Shown: piece after piece, positions 25,435-36,736 of the stretch
Layout of the letters: each line of letters starts with the position of its first letter
Numbering within the stretch: position 1 is the first letter of the stretch
From: Mesostigma viride
Lineage: Eukaryota > Streptophyta > Mesostigmatophyceae > Mesostigmatales > Mesostigmataceae
Direction of reading: 5' to 3'
Assembly (NCBI GenBank): GCA_009746045.1
Contig: RPFO01000669.1
Span: 1-63,564, forward strand
DNA length: 63,564 nt
Program-made: the position numbers and the translations under genes
Notes under the pieces: generated by a model
The model's input: only the letters and a program-made list of their open reading frames with translations
Database searches by the model: none
Told to the model about the DNA's origin: nothing

Positions 25435-28400
25435 CTTTGCATGACTTCAGTTCACTTGTATGTAAGGATGCGGGGGAGATCGCAGCAGTTGCGTGGCTAT
25501 CTATGAGTACCGGCCTAGTTTTAGGACAAAGAAGGTGAGATACTGGGCCAAGAGAGAGACAGGGGTGCTCGAGAAAAAAATTGGCCATGGATGTTCACCT
25601 AAATTGTATCTACATGCCTCACAAGTTGTAGGGAACTGCACACCCAGGAATCCTGGAGTCGCAAAGGTTCCCTAACATGCCAAGAGGCCTCACAATCTAC
25701 TTCATTGCAATCTCTGTATGGTTAATACGGCAATAAGAAAGAAACGCCTGATTAGTGCCAAGAAAAAGCAAGGCCAATCAACCAACAATATGCCCCGTTA
25801 CAGGTAGGATGAACTCTAACGAGGCTGAAGGCTCTACGTCTGCAATTGACACTAGCAGGAGTCGTTCAGGGTGGGGTGTGGGGGGGAGGGAATGACAAAA
25901 AGCTGTGATCTGAGCAAAAAGGATAAATATGCAAAGATGCTACCCATGCAAGGAAGCGAGACATAGTCCAGCAATGCCACGAATGTCAGCCGAGGCTACT
26001 GGATTGCAAAGAAGGTTCTACCGACAGCGAAGGAATTGGTACGAATAATGCCAACTATTTGTAGCTGAGAGCATCACCAGCGGGCTACAAAAAAATCATG
26101 CACGGAAGCTGGAAGAACAAGGCCAATGGTGGCTGACGCGCACAGCACGTTGATAATTTGAGGAATGAGCACTACATAAAGAATGATCACCGTTGCTCAC
26201 CATCAAGAATTCGCCGCGCTGGACAGGCGACCAAGAGCTTGTCGCTGCCACATGCGATGGGGCCGCGTGCAAGCCCAACGGTATTAGGCATCACAAGTAC
26301 ACGCGCAAAATTGACACCACAATGGCAACACAGATGCACACATACGAATGTATAACGACCGAAAGCATAAACAGAGAATCAGTTGGTTAAGACAAGGAAA
26401 GTGGCGCAAGAGCAGCCCATGTCATGCAACTCTCAATCTGAACAAGGTTATGCCCTTCATGAAAACTAAATCAGATGTCGTTTGCATAGTCTATTGACCT
26501 TGTACGAATGAGATAGTGAAACTGCTGCAGCATTCATGGCAAGCACGGCTAACTTGGCATGAAACCGAGCGGCCCATAGCAGCCTTGGCCCTAGGGCGAT
26601 ACGTGAGAATGCCACGTGCGTACGGCATGCATGTTAAAGTCGATGCAAACTTATTAGTATTTCAGGCGAGGAATTCCTTGCTCACCTCAACTGGTAAAGA
26701 GTGGGCAGCTTCTGGATGTCCGAATGTGCTGTGCGTACCACTGAGCGAACAGATCGATTAAAGCTTTATTCTAGACCATGCCTATGTTTCTCCCCCGATG
26801 GCTGCTTGTAGCCTTGTCCGAGCTCGCTCCTGAATTCATTTGAGACGACGCCCTAATGGCTACATAAATCACGACGGTCATCAGTGAGCCTATGCTCCTA
26901 TTCCAACCACCACGTGCGTTCATACAGAAGCGACATTGCTGGAAATCAAAAGGCACATAATCCCGCCTTGGCTGCGAGCCGATCGCAGCTCCCTTCCACC
27001 TTTCCCACCTGTGCAGCGTGGATAGATGTGCAACTCTAAGGTCTTTTTTTTTTCGCGTCGTCTTAACTTCAACTTCAACGTAACACCCGCGCAACCACTG
27101 GAATTAGGGCTCGCAATTCGCCAAGTCCCATCAACGTCGCAAAGTCTGGTGTCGTCGCTCTTCCTGTCATCAATCATTAGTGCCAAATACTATCGTCATT
27201 ACTGTCGTCATTAGAGGCCCTTTAGGCCTTTACTATCGTCAGTCACTCGCTTTGTGACGATAATAACGTACGGTAGATGGCATCAGTCGTACTTCCCGCC
27301 CCCCCCCCTGCCCACGTCCCCTTCCGATTTCGCCGCTACTACATCTCGCCCCAAGTAGAAGTTTGCATTTTGCCATACATTAGGAATAACTGACTGACGA
27401 AACTAGTAAAAAGACGACTGACATGACTCTCTAGTATCGCTTGGTTGGGACCGCTGGCCTGGCATCGTAACTGTTAGCCGTACCGTTCAGACTACAGTCC
27501 ACAGCAGCCCCTAGCTTGGGAGTCTGGAATGAATGGACAAAAATCTTTCGCAACATGCGCAAGTCTGGAATCAACCCGTCAGGATCCTTGCGCAAAATTC
27601 AAATATTACGCCGAAACCGATGGCAAACGACTAGGTGCACGCAATGGCTAAGGCAGTGAGGGGCTGAGGGTACGCTCGAGCGAAGGGGCCACCTAGTTTT
27701 ATGTAACCACAGAGTGTGCAATAACAAACGGGGCTGCAGGTCCACGAAACGACGTGATTTCTCTAGCAATTGCGGCGTAGCAGTTTGGATCATGATGTAG
27801 GTGCACTTAGGATGTATGTCGAGTTTAATTAAGCATGGAGGTAGCAATGAGGGACTGAGACACATCATATCCAGTTCTGAATCAAGCCGTTCTTTACGCT
27901 GAAACACAGCGCAAGCAAGATCTCCGGAACCTGCCGCCAAGCTCCTTAGCCGCTAAGGTTAGCAAAATTCTGCCAGCTTCTTTTACAGCGGTTAGCATGC
28001 CGTGCTCATGTGTATGAGGCCATTTCATGGCGGCCGGGTAAAGCTGGCCATGTCTTTGAGAGCTTTGAATATGTATTCTCTGAAGGCTTTCAATACCATG
28101 GTGCTTTCTGCGCTCGGCATCTTATGTGTGCCTTCGAATTGCCGTTTTCCTCTTCAATTGCGCGTGTACCTGCGGGTGACTGATACCGTTGGGCTGGCCT
28201 CACCTGCGGCCTACCCGCGAATGGCAGGCTAGCTCCTGGTCGAGACTTGTGGTGAGTAGTGGGTACCATCGCATACCTGGAGTCTGTACTTTGTTATCGA
28301 CGTGCTGTATGTGGCATTGCTAGAATGCATCCAGTTCTTCCTGTTTCTAACTCCAATTACTTGGCATTTTTGCAATCATGCTCCGCCTACATTTAAACAC

Positions 28401-29135
28401 ACATGCGTTGCATTTTTTCATAAGGCTTCTTTGTTGTTGAAAGCCGTAAACTGTCTTTCTGCTATTTACATCCCGTCTGCTGCGACTTTCTCCGGTTTTC
28501 CCCCATTGACCCCGTCTCTGCTGCACTTTCCATCAGCTCCTTTTTGTTGACAATCAGCGCTTTTAACCTTGTTAGCAAATTGTAAAAATGACACTGTCTA
28601 ATATATATGAGAAAAATCCTTGTGCCTATTTTTATTAGGAGTTCAGTCATTGGGCTCTAGGAGACATGTGTGATCAACTTTGAGGCTCGTCCTTTGGGAT
28701 AAAACCTCCAAAGAGTCACACCACTGGACGAGTTATCTTGAACCAGAACTTTTTGTTGGAACACTGACTGAGAGCAGCACGCTTAAGGTTTTGTAAGAAA
28801 ATCATTTTTTCTCTGAAACGCCATAGCTCCTTTCTAATCATTGTGATTGTGTTGCGTATTCCTTGTCAGTCAGTTAGTTATGTATTCCTTATCATGGGAC
28901 AGGCGGAGGGGGGCTAATAATTCCTCATGGGGGCAGCAAGGGAGTTGGTAGCACACGCAGTTATGAGCTTTGCTTCTTTCAACATGTTGCTCATAATATC
29001 CAATTTCGTGGTTTCTTGGTCTTTGGCATCTTCATAGTAGTAGTGCTAGGGTCTCACTTGGTCACCCTTACAATGTTAGTGCCCTTCAGCAATCTCATTT
29101 TTAGTCAATTAGGCTTCAATGGTCATCGATTTGAA
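25435..29135. other. No gene recognised inside the 7.6-kb element
   Basis: 3.7 kb with only short unconserved frames on both strands. Small exons of a minus-strand gene could be hidden here. I could not assemble a convincing model. Confidence 0.4.
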
Positions 29136-30707
29136 ATGGGAAGCGTAGTGAAGGCCGGTTCACGCCGAGAGAAACGCAGCGCTGCCGATCCAAGAGTGCA
29201 GCCGTGCACGAAGCTCGCAAAGCTGCCTGCAGCAGCACCACCACCGCCGGCAGCGCCGACAATCCTGCCCCCGACAGCACTCCCTTCAACAACCGCCACA
29301 GCATCGGTGCCATCATCCATGTTGCCTGCGCAAAGAGCAGATGAAGACATGGCCTCGGTAGAGGCGGCGCTGGCCGCGCTCCTTGCCAAGAAGGAGGCAA
29401 TGATTGCAGCCAGAAAGGCGGCCGATGTCTCCCATGCAACCCCTGAAGTAAGTCTCAGGAGTGGGTGGGGTTGTAAACCTGGACATGGTTATGAGTGGTG
29501 TGATTTGGGGGGTTGCAAACAGGGGTAGTTCATGAGTGGGCAGAGTGGGGGCTGTGGGAAATTGGGGTTATTTATGAGTGGAGGGGCTGTAAACTGGGTT
29601 GTTTTTTAGTGGGCTGAGCGGGGGCTGTTGGGGGGTTGTCAACCGCGTTATTTATGTGGGCTGGGCGGGGGCTGTCGGAAACTGGGATTATTTATGAGTG
29701 GGCAGTGTGTGAAACTGTTTTTTTTTTTTTTTAACAACTGATTGAGGAGGTTGTAAACACTTGGGATTATTTATGAGGGGGGGGGGGACTGTAAACTCGG
29801 TGGCATTTGAGGTGGCTGAGTGGCGCACTCGTTTTTCATAGCCCCCGGGGGCTGTGGAGAACTGGGGTTAATATGAGGGGGAGGTTGTAAACTGCATGGG
29901 TGGTTTATGAGTGGGCTGAGTGGGGGGCTGTAGGAACCTGGGGTTATTTATGAGAGGGGGGGTCTAAACTGGTGTGGTTTATGTCAGAGTGGGCTGAGTG
30001 GGGCTGTGGGAAACTGGGATAATGTGTGGGTGGGGGGTTGTATTTAACTGGATTGTTTATGAGTGGGCTGAGCAGGGGCTGTCATAAACTGGGATTATTT
30101 ATGAGTAGGCAGTGTGTGAAAAGTGGGATTTTTTTGTTTTTGATTACTGATTGAGGGGGTTGTAAACCATTGGGATTATTTATGAGGGGGGGCGGGTTGG
30201 AAACTGGGTGGTTTATGGGTGGCTGAGTGGTGACTGTGGGAAACTGGGGTTATTTATGAGAGGGGGGTCTAAACTGGGGTGGTTTATGTCAGAGTGGGCT
30301 GAGTGGGGGCTGTGGGAAACTGGGATAGTGTATGAGTGGGGGGGTCTAAACTGGGTTGTTCATGAGTGGGCTGAGCGGGGGCTGTCAGAACCTGGGATTA
30401 TTTATGAGTGGGCAGTGTGTGAAACTGGGATTTTTTTTTTTTTTTTTTAATGAGTGATTGCAATTTTACAACCCCCTCATGAGGGGGTTGTAAACACTGG
30501 GATTATGAGTTTGCGGGCGGGGGAGGCCGCCTTGCTGTTCTTGAAACCCATTCAAGGATGTTCTAGGCAACACGTTGATTTTGATGTGCAACATTTCTAT
30601 TGATCGAGGCTGTGAAAGGCTATGACACATCTTGAGTGTTTAAACTTGCCTTTTTTTTCTGCTCACAGGGAGACAAGGTGCCGGCCTCCTCGTCGTCGTC
30701 CACTTGA
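29136..30707 (+). CDS. Small spliced gene with long G/T-rich intron
   Basis: Join 29,136-29,447 and 30,669-30,707; 116 residues. The first exon begins with a basic stretch (MGSVVKAGSRREKRSAADP), continues Pro/Ala/Thr-rich and ends in an alanine-rich helix (VEAALAALLAKKEAMIAAR). The donor is GAA|GTAAGT and the acceptor CACAG|GGAGAC, both phase 0; the last exon reads GDKVPASSSSST and stops. The layout (basic region, Pro-rich linker, helix, short last exon behind a G-rich intron, plus strand at the right of a TIR element) parallels the gene at 9,910-12,672. No domain recognised. Confidence 0.4.
29448..30540 (+). repeat. Diverged GTTGTAAACTGGG / TTATTTATGAGTGGG repeats
   Basis: The intron is filled with irregular 35-70 bp units containing GGGGGTTGTAAACTGGG, TTATTTATGAGTGGG and CTGAGTGGGGGCTGTGGGAA, plus T-runs of 14 or more near 29,718 and 30,431. 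Strongly G-rich on the coding strand, like the intron at 12,139. Confidence 0.75.
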
Positions 30708-31149
30708 CATCGTCATCTAGGCACTACGGCTGCGCATGTTTGTTTTTGTTTTCTTGATCTATACCGAGCGCTTTCTTGTTCATGAATTGGTTACTAGGGT
30801 GCGGTGGCAGATGAGACAATTGACACCAACCATCCGTTCATGTTTCTTGCGCATGTGCGTTTTTTAATGCATTCCAGGAACATTCCGAGATTTCTGTCAC
30901 GCAACGACAAGCGCCAAGCCGGCGTTTGCAAATTGTCACTGATCGATAATCACTGTTGAAGAATGAAGAATCAAGACTGAAGAATGAAGATCTGTTACAT
31001 TTATCTTTATATTTGTAATAAAGAAATCGCGAGGCGTGCTTTTCATCCGTTTTGCTTTGGAATGTGTTCTGATATATCTGTGTGACATGTCACGATATAT
31101 CTGTGTGATATGTCATGATCGCCCGTGGTTTTATGTCACTGTTTTCTCC

Positions 31150-31400
31150 CTAGATTTATCAGTGACAATGTCACGGATTTTGTCGCCCTTTTTTCCTGAT
31201 ATATCAGTGACAATGTCACGGATTTTGTCACCCTTTTTTTCGTGATATATCAGTGATAATGTCACGGATTTGTCACCCTTTTTTTCGTGATATATCAGTG
31301 ATAATGTCACGGATTTGTCACCCTTTTTTTCGTGATATATCAGTGATAATGTCACGGATTTGTCACCCTTTTTTTCGTGATATATCAGTGATAATGTCAC
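31150..31400 (+). repeat. 45-bp tandem repeat near the right end
   Basis: About five units of CAGTGATAATGTCACGGATT followed by TGTCACCC, a T-run and CGTGATATAT. The three central units are nearly identical. On the minus strand it stays open as a 15-residue repeat, which I regard as a by-product of the 45-bp period. Confidence 0.85.
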
Positions 31401-31608
31401 GGATTTTGTCAGTGCGTTTTGTCAAGTCGTGACATTGATATTTTGTGATAATTTCCTTGTTTTTGTCACAAAGATAATCACAGAATATGCTGGTTTTATC
31501 ACATGATTTGTCACGAAATGTCACAGAATATCACAGTTTTGTCACAAAAAATCACAAAGTGTCACATTTTGTCACATCCACATCACAAAATGTCACGTGA
31601 TATGTCAC

Positions 31609-31646
31609 AAAATATCACAAAATGTCACAACCCCCTTCCTAGTGTA
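31609..31646 (-). repeat. Right TIR of the 7.6-kb element
   Basis: Inverse of 24,060-24,097; the element ends CCTTCCTAGTGTA and the interrupted host gene resumes at once. Confidence 0.8.
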
Positions 31647-34427
31647 CGTGGCGGCGCTGGTGAGCCCCAGGGCACCCGTGGGCAGGCCTCTAGGTTCAAA
31701 GAATCCCAGGATTGTGGCTGGGAAGTCTGACCCGATGAACAGGGCGTATGATTTCTGTGGCAGGGTAGCCACGTGGCTGCACGAGACCTTTGCCGAGGAT
31801 GTGATAGAGGAGGTCATCCCTGCCTACCTTGCCTACCACCCTGACATGCTAGATGCATACATCAAGGATAGTGGCATGCTCAAGACACTGCACGAGGCTG
31901 TGGTAGCGGAGATTGAGGCAGCATGGGACTTGGTCCTTGCCATTGCCTTCAAGCTGGCAGGCTGAACATCAGCTATGACAAGTACCAGACGTTCAGGCAA
32001 ATGCTCAGCTGCACCTTCGATGAGCTCACTCAGTCATACATGCCTAGGACCACAAGTGCAGGGGCCACCTTCCCGGCCCAAGCTGCCTAGCAAGCACAAG
32101 ATGATGGATGAGATGAAGGAAATGCTGGCAGAGATGAATATTGTGCAGAGTGAGGATGGCACGGTAGTGACGTCTAGCTTGCTCGCTGCCTTGCGGCAGG
32201 ACCTTCGTGCCAACCCTAGTGAGTTCAAAGGTAGGCAGAAGCTGCTATACCAGATCCTAGGAGATGGGGCCCAGATGGCCCGGGGCTTTAAAGCACTGAG
32301 CATCGCAGGCCGCCTCATGTGCCATCAGGGCAAGCCAAGCAATGAGGTATGGTTGCACCAATCCCCTAGCAAGCTGCAGGAGCTTGTCATGGCCAAGGGG
32401 CCTGACGATGACTACAGGGTCCTGTGTGAGGTCACAGCACAGTTGGTGGGGGAGCTTGCTGACATCAAGCGGGCAAGAGGGGTGACGGAGGGCAGTTTGA
32501 GGCGTGAGCTGGAGGTAGCACTAGGGGGGGACTTGCAGTGGCTGCACGCCGTGCTGGGTTTGGTGGGGTGCTCAGGCACGTACCCATGCCCCTGGTGCCA
32601 CATGAGCAAGGACCAGCTCCACCAGGGCATGCTGGGGCGCGTGGTGCACGAGCTGCGGACGTTGGAGGGCATGATGAAGATGGCGCACGCCTACGGGAAG
32701 CATGGTGGGTACCCCTATGACTGCCCTGCGTGTGGTGCGCATTTTGCGTGCGAGGATGACGAGGATAGGAGTGAGCCCAGGAACCCCACATCTAGTGCAG
32801 CCTTTGCCAGGTGCCACTATGGGCAGTTCTTTGGCAGGCCACCCATCTTCGACATTCCCCTCACCCACGTCACCCTTTGCATGCTCCACATGGAGCTCAA
32901 CATGGTGGCAACCTGGCTGCAGCGGGTAGTGCTAGACCATGTGCAGGCCAAGGATGAGGACACTCTCCTTGATGTGCTTAGGGATGAGGTGAAGTGTGCA
33001 GTCAAGAAGGAGCAGGTGAAGGCACGCAAGAAGACGCAGGGGAAGGGGGACCTTAGTGAGAGGGTGACAGTCATAGGCAGGGAGTGCCACAGGGTGCTCA
33101 ACAGCGGTGACAAGCTGCTGGACATCGTGTTCCCACCCGAGCACGACATGCGCCCTGCCATGCAGGACTCCCTAGACGCCCTCAGAGGGTTCTGGGTGGA
33201 GGTAGCCAGGCCATTCAAGGATGATGGGGTAGAGAACAGCCCAATCAGGCAGGATGTGGCAGGCAAGGTCAAGGCAGCTGCCATCAAGGCTGCAGATGCA
33301 CTAGCTAGAGCCACTGCAGCCGAGAACCTCACACTCTACTTCCACATCGCAGTAGACCACCTGCCAGCTGCCATTAATTAATTAATTAATTAAACTCGTG
33401 CTCCCGTTGGGGAGTCACGGAGCACCGAAGTGCTTTTAATCCCTGTGTGTGCACTACAGGAGAAAGGGCAGAGACCCCCAGTCTCCTTCATGCCAAAGGC
33501 ATGCCACAGCTGCAATCGGGCGCGGCTAGCGAAAAGGACAGGCTAACGATCCGGCAAACTGTGGGTGCAATAAGACCCATGTGAGCATATCATAGCAAGG
33601 AGCGTGGGCAAGTAATCTGAACATAGCCAGGGCGTAGCATGGCTGTACTAGGACTAGGCTAAGGCTATGGCTGGTTGTGTACCGTGCATTGGCGGCACGT
33701 GACTAGGTGTGTTGGCACAGCTAGGCATGGCTGCCTTAGCGGCAGTGACGCCAATGGTTACAAGCTAGGGCTATTGCTATTCTAGCCCGCTGGGGGCGTC
33801 CACATCTTGTGGTTGATCATCAGGTCCCCGCCCCTCCAGTACACCTTGGGCTTCTGGGGGTCCTGCTTATGGCGGAGGTATTCCGGCCACAGGTCGCGTC
33901 GCTGCTGTTGCTGAGCGGGGGTGAGGTCGTCATCCAGCGTCCAGGTGAGGTCGTGCAACCGCTTGCGACGAGAGAGGAACCGCTGCTTATCCTCAGGGGA
34001 GGGGAAGGTGAGTAGGACTGGTGGGGGGGCCGCCTTGTCCCGTGAGTGGGGCACCCACGCAGTTCTACCTCACCTACCAGGCCCATGAGGGTAAGAAGCT
34101 GGTTCTGGCCAGCTGCCATCCTCAGGTGGGGTAACCTGCAATACTTTTCTGCCCAGGCTTTGGAGCACTCGCATGCCGTGAAGAAGAAGGTGATGAAAAC
34201 CCAGACCAACGGTCGCACCCACCCCACCATGCACGCACGCCAAGGGTAAGGCCAAGAAGGCCATGGGTGTAGGTGTGCTGCAGCAGGTCACCAATGTGAG
34301 GACGCTCAGCAAGCTAGTGGATGAGAAGCTTGCTAGGCCCCTGTCAGATGCCGACAAGAAGAAGAGGAAGAGGATGCAGCAGGACCCTGAGAATGTGCCC
34401 CCGGGGGTGGCATTGGCCGTTATTTGA
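31647..34427 (+). pseudogene. Transposase-like gene copy 2, main part, interrupted
   Basis: Homologous block for block to the minus-strand gene 16,495-18,849. Pieces: 31,647-31,965 (YLAYHPDMLDAYIKDSGM), a shifted piece RLNISYDKYQTFRQMLSCTF, then 32,080-33,374 with LGGDLQWLHAVLGLVGCSG, YPCPWCHMSKDQL, DCPACGAHFAC and IPLTHVTLCMLHMELNMV. A LINE insertion occupies 33,375-34,107; across it the frame reads HLPAAI then LRWGNLQYFSAQALEHSHAV, and after one more shift near 34,240 AMGVGVLQQVTNVRTLSKL to a stop at 34,427. The Cys-rich PCPWC motif after GGD, and a late E in ALEH, suggest a DDE transposase of an unnamed family. Confidence 0.65.
33375..34107 (-). mobile_element. 5'-truncated LINE insertion with 12-bp target duplication
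   Basis: GCCAGCTGCCAT occurs at 33,363-33,374 and again at 34,108-34,119. The 733 bases between are a minus-strand LINE end: a truncated ORF1 (GLVGEVELRGCPTHGTR, VLLTFPSPEDKQRFL, RKRLHDLTWTLDDDLTPAQQ, VYWRGGDLMINHKMW; stop at 33,782), about 360 bases of 3' UTR, a hairpin (CTCCCGTTGGGGAG) and a (TTAA)n tail adjoining the target. 5' truncation, tail and duplication are the hallmarks of target-primed reverse transcription. Confidence 0.85.
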
Positions 34428-34567
34428 ACATGGTGCATAATTGAGTTTGTATTATGGGCCCATGTGCCCCCAAGTATGCATTTCTGCATTGTAAACTGGT
34501 AATGGCAAATAATTTAATGATACTTGTGTGGACTGTGGACTTATTTAACCCAGATGGGAGTGAATGC

Positions 34568-35150
34568 CATGCACCTATGTAATGAAAACCTTGGAAAACC
34601 ATGAAAAACTGCATTTTTGTGGTACTTCTGCTAGCATCTGTCACCATTTTGTCATCCAACCACCCTGGAAATTTGTAGGCATGCTGTTTTGGATGTGTTT
34701 GGAATGTGTGCAAAGTTCCAGCTCCAACTGAGTTCATTTGCTGCCATTTTATGTGCATACATGTGATAAAAACCTTGGAAAACCATGAAAAACTGCATTT
34801 TTTGGGTACTTATGCTGGCATCTGTCACCATTTTGTCATCCAACAACCCTGAAAATTTGTAGGCATGCTGTTTTGGATGTGTTTGGAATGTGTGCAAAGT
34901 TCCAGCTCCAACTGAGTTCATTTGCTGCCATTTTATGTGCATACATGTGATAAAAACCTTGGAAAACCATGAAAAACTGCATTTTTTGGGTACTTATGCT
35001 GGCATCTGTCACCATTTTGTCATCCAACAACCCTGAAAATTTGTAGGCATGCTGTTTTGGATGTCTTTGAAACATGTGCAAAGTTCTAACCCCAACTGAG
35101 TTCATTTGGTGTCATTGTATGTGCATACACGTGAGGAAATGCTGAAAATT
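34568..35150 (+). repeat. 184-bp tandem repeat, three units
   Basis: AAAACCTTGGAAAACCATGA recurs at 34,584, 34,768 and 34,952 (period 184). Units 1-2 and 2-3 are highly similar; the third decays after 35,060. Located just after the transposase-like gene, perhaps in its 3' flank. Confidence 0.9.
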
Positions 35151-36132
35151 CGGTATTTTTATGCTAGCAAATGTCACCATGTTACCATGCTGCCCACTCC
35201 CAAAAAATTATTTGACCACATGCCACCATAAGATATCTGATTAGGCACCTTGGTGCCAAATTTGAGGCCAAACTAATCATTAGCCTATCCTAGAATAATT
35301 TTCAGGGTGGAAAAATGGCTTTTTGGAATGATGTGGATGACTACTGATCACAGCCGAATTTGGTGCCCAAACGTGAAAGTTATATGAGCTCCCGGCCATC
35401 AGCCATGGCTACCTCGTGGATCGTGGATCGTGGATCGCGCTAAAACCCATATGTAGATCGCTAGAACCCTAGACGAGCCCCATAAACGGGGCCATAATGA
35501 GCTACCTAGGAGGGTCATCAAAACGTTGAAAATAGGTGTTGTATAAGTTATACTGTCAGCATCAAACATGCATCAAACATCATGACTGGTTGACCTTATA
35601 TGACTGCATGAATCAGGCATGGCCATAGCCATGCAAAGTGCTCATCATCCACTCTCATGTGCAACGTGTTGAGCACATACATGCCTCGTGGGAGGGGAGG
35701 TGCTGGGTTTTCATTCCATTAATTAATTCATTAATTAATAAGCACGTGACTGCGTCACGTGGGTGCCGGCCAATACATGAGTATAAAGGAACCTTCAACC
35801 CTATATACACAGCGAGAAGGAGGGAGGGCGCCCTATAGCTTCTCTCACTGCCGCAAGTGGGCAGGCCACAGAGCGCTGATCTCCACAGCATGGTGCATCG
35901 ATTGCCGGGGCGCAACACTGTGGGTGCAATACAACCAGTGCATGCAGTACGTACCATAACACCGGTGCAATACTGAAAGAAAGAGGCACGTGTAATGCAA
36001 GGCTTGGATAGGTTTAGTGATCCATGAGTAAGTAAGTACTTGCGTGTCATGCGCAAAGGCATGCCGGCACGGAGTACTATGCTAATCTCATTAGAAAAAT
36101 AATTACGTAATTATTTTTTGTGCACAAAAGTT
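35151..36132. other. Noncoding; includes a promoter-like cluster
   Basis: AT-rich and gene-free. GTGGATC is repeated three times at about 35,414-35,436, and TTAATTAAT repeats lie at 35,717-35,740 just before the promoter-like cluster at 35,743-35,788. Confidence 0.5.
35743..35788 (+). promoter_or_regulatory. G-box palindrome, CCAAT and TATA cluster
   Basis: CACGTGAC-TGC-GTCACGTG (35,743-35,761) is a perfect 8-bp inverted repeat containing two CACGTG-type boxes; CCAAT follows at 35,770 and TATAAAG at 35,782. The order and spacing look like a core promoter firing rightward. Its transcript is unknown, because an LTR element interrupts the sequence at 36,138. Confidence 0.45.
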
Positions 36133-36137
36133 TAAAC

Positions 36138-36317
36138 TGTCAGGAATATGCCCCAATATGCCTGACAAGTCTAGCACTTACTAATCTAGATAAAGTTCGG
36201 GTAGTCCGTAGTTAAGTCAGAACAACCTACAACGCCAGTATGACTGCGTAGAGCTCATGTTTGGCTACAACTTTGCCACTAGAATCACCTTGATCTGAGC
36301 TCTAGGTAGAAAGTTAT
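36138..36317 (+). repeat. 5' LTR, first part
   Basis: 180 bases matching the first 180 bases of the intact LTR at 41,083; cut after GTAGAAAGTTAT by the split-repeat element. Confidence 0.9.
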
Positions 36318-36736
36318 TCGGGGTTCTTTGAACGGAGTTTCTTCTATACGTGAATGCGGGAACAAGAGGCCGCTGGATGAGCGGCTTATAGGTCGTAGTG
36401 TTTACTCGTAGCTGTTTGGCTAGAGCTTTTGTGATTAGTAGATGCAATATAGTGCATGGTTGAAAAATGAATTAAATAAAATGTGCGTTCCGCGCTTGGG
36501 TTGATTATACCCGGGCGGAACGGGGCGTGAGGTGCAGTGCCCCTGAAAAGAACAACCTACGCATTATTTAATACTAGCCGTGCAGGTTCGGGATATTCTA
36601 CCCCCGGTCTGTACGGTTAGCGTCTTACTAGCATCCACTAAACATAAGGGTTTAATGACGTCAGTTAGCTAGGGATAAGGGAGGTTTTGCGACTAAAAGC
36701 CGCTCTGGCTGGTTTTGTCGGCCTCTTTCTTTGCTC
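36318..36736 (+). repeat. Split repeat A1
   Basis: 419 bases matching 37,701-38,119. Confidence 0.9.

Larger units (their letters stand above)
24060..31646. mobile_element. 7.6-kb TIR element with TGTGACA subterminal repeats
   Basis: A 38-bp terminal sequence, TACACTAGGAAGGGG, two variable bases, then TGTGACATTTTGTGATA and TTTT, occurs at 24,060-24,097 and inverted at 31,609-31,646. Both ends continue for 200-250 bases with many copies of TGTGACA(T/A)TTTGTGATA in both orientations, typical of subterminal transposase-binding arrays. No target-site duplication could be matched. Coding content is weak: a possible minus-strand exon (25,093-25,434) and a small spliced plus-strand gene (29,136-30,707). 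It separates the 5' and 3' parts of a transposase-like gene. Confidence 0.75.

Noticed and set aside
31131-31400. Minus-strand 15-residue repeat protein
   Set aside because: Produced by a 45-bp noncoding tandem repeat at a transposon end; no unique coding sequence joins it.
34420-35105. Overlapping minus-strand frames with a shared MHIKWQQMNSVGAG start
   Set aside because: They repeat because of the 184-bp tandem array, and fall in AT-rich flanking DNA with no recognisable domain.
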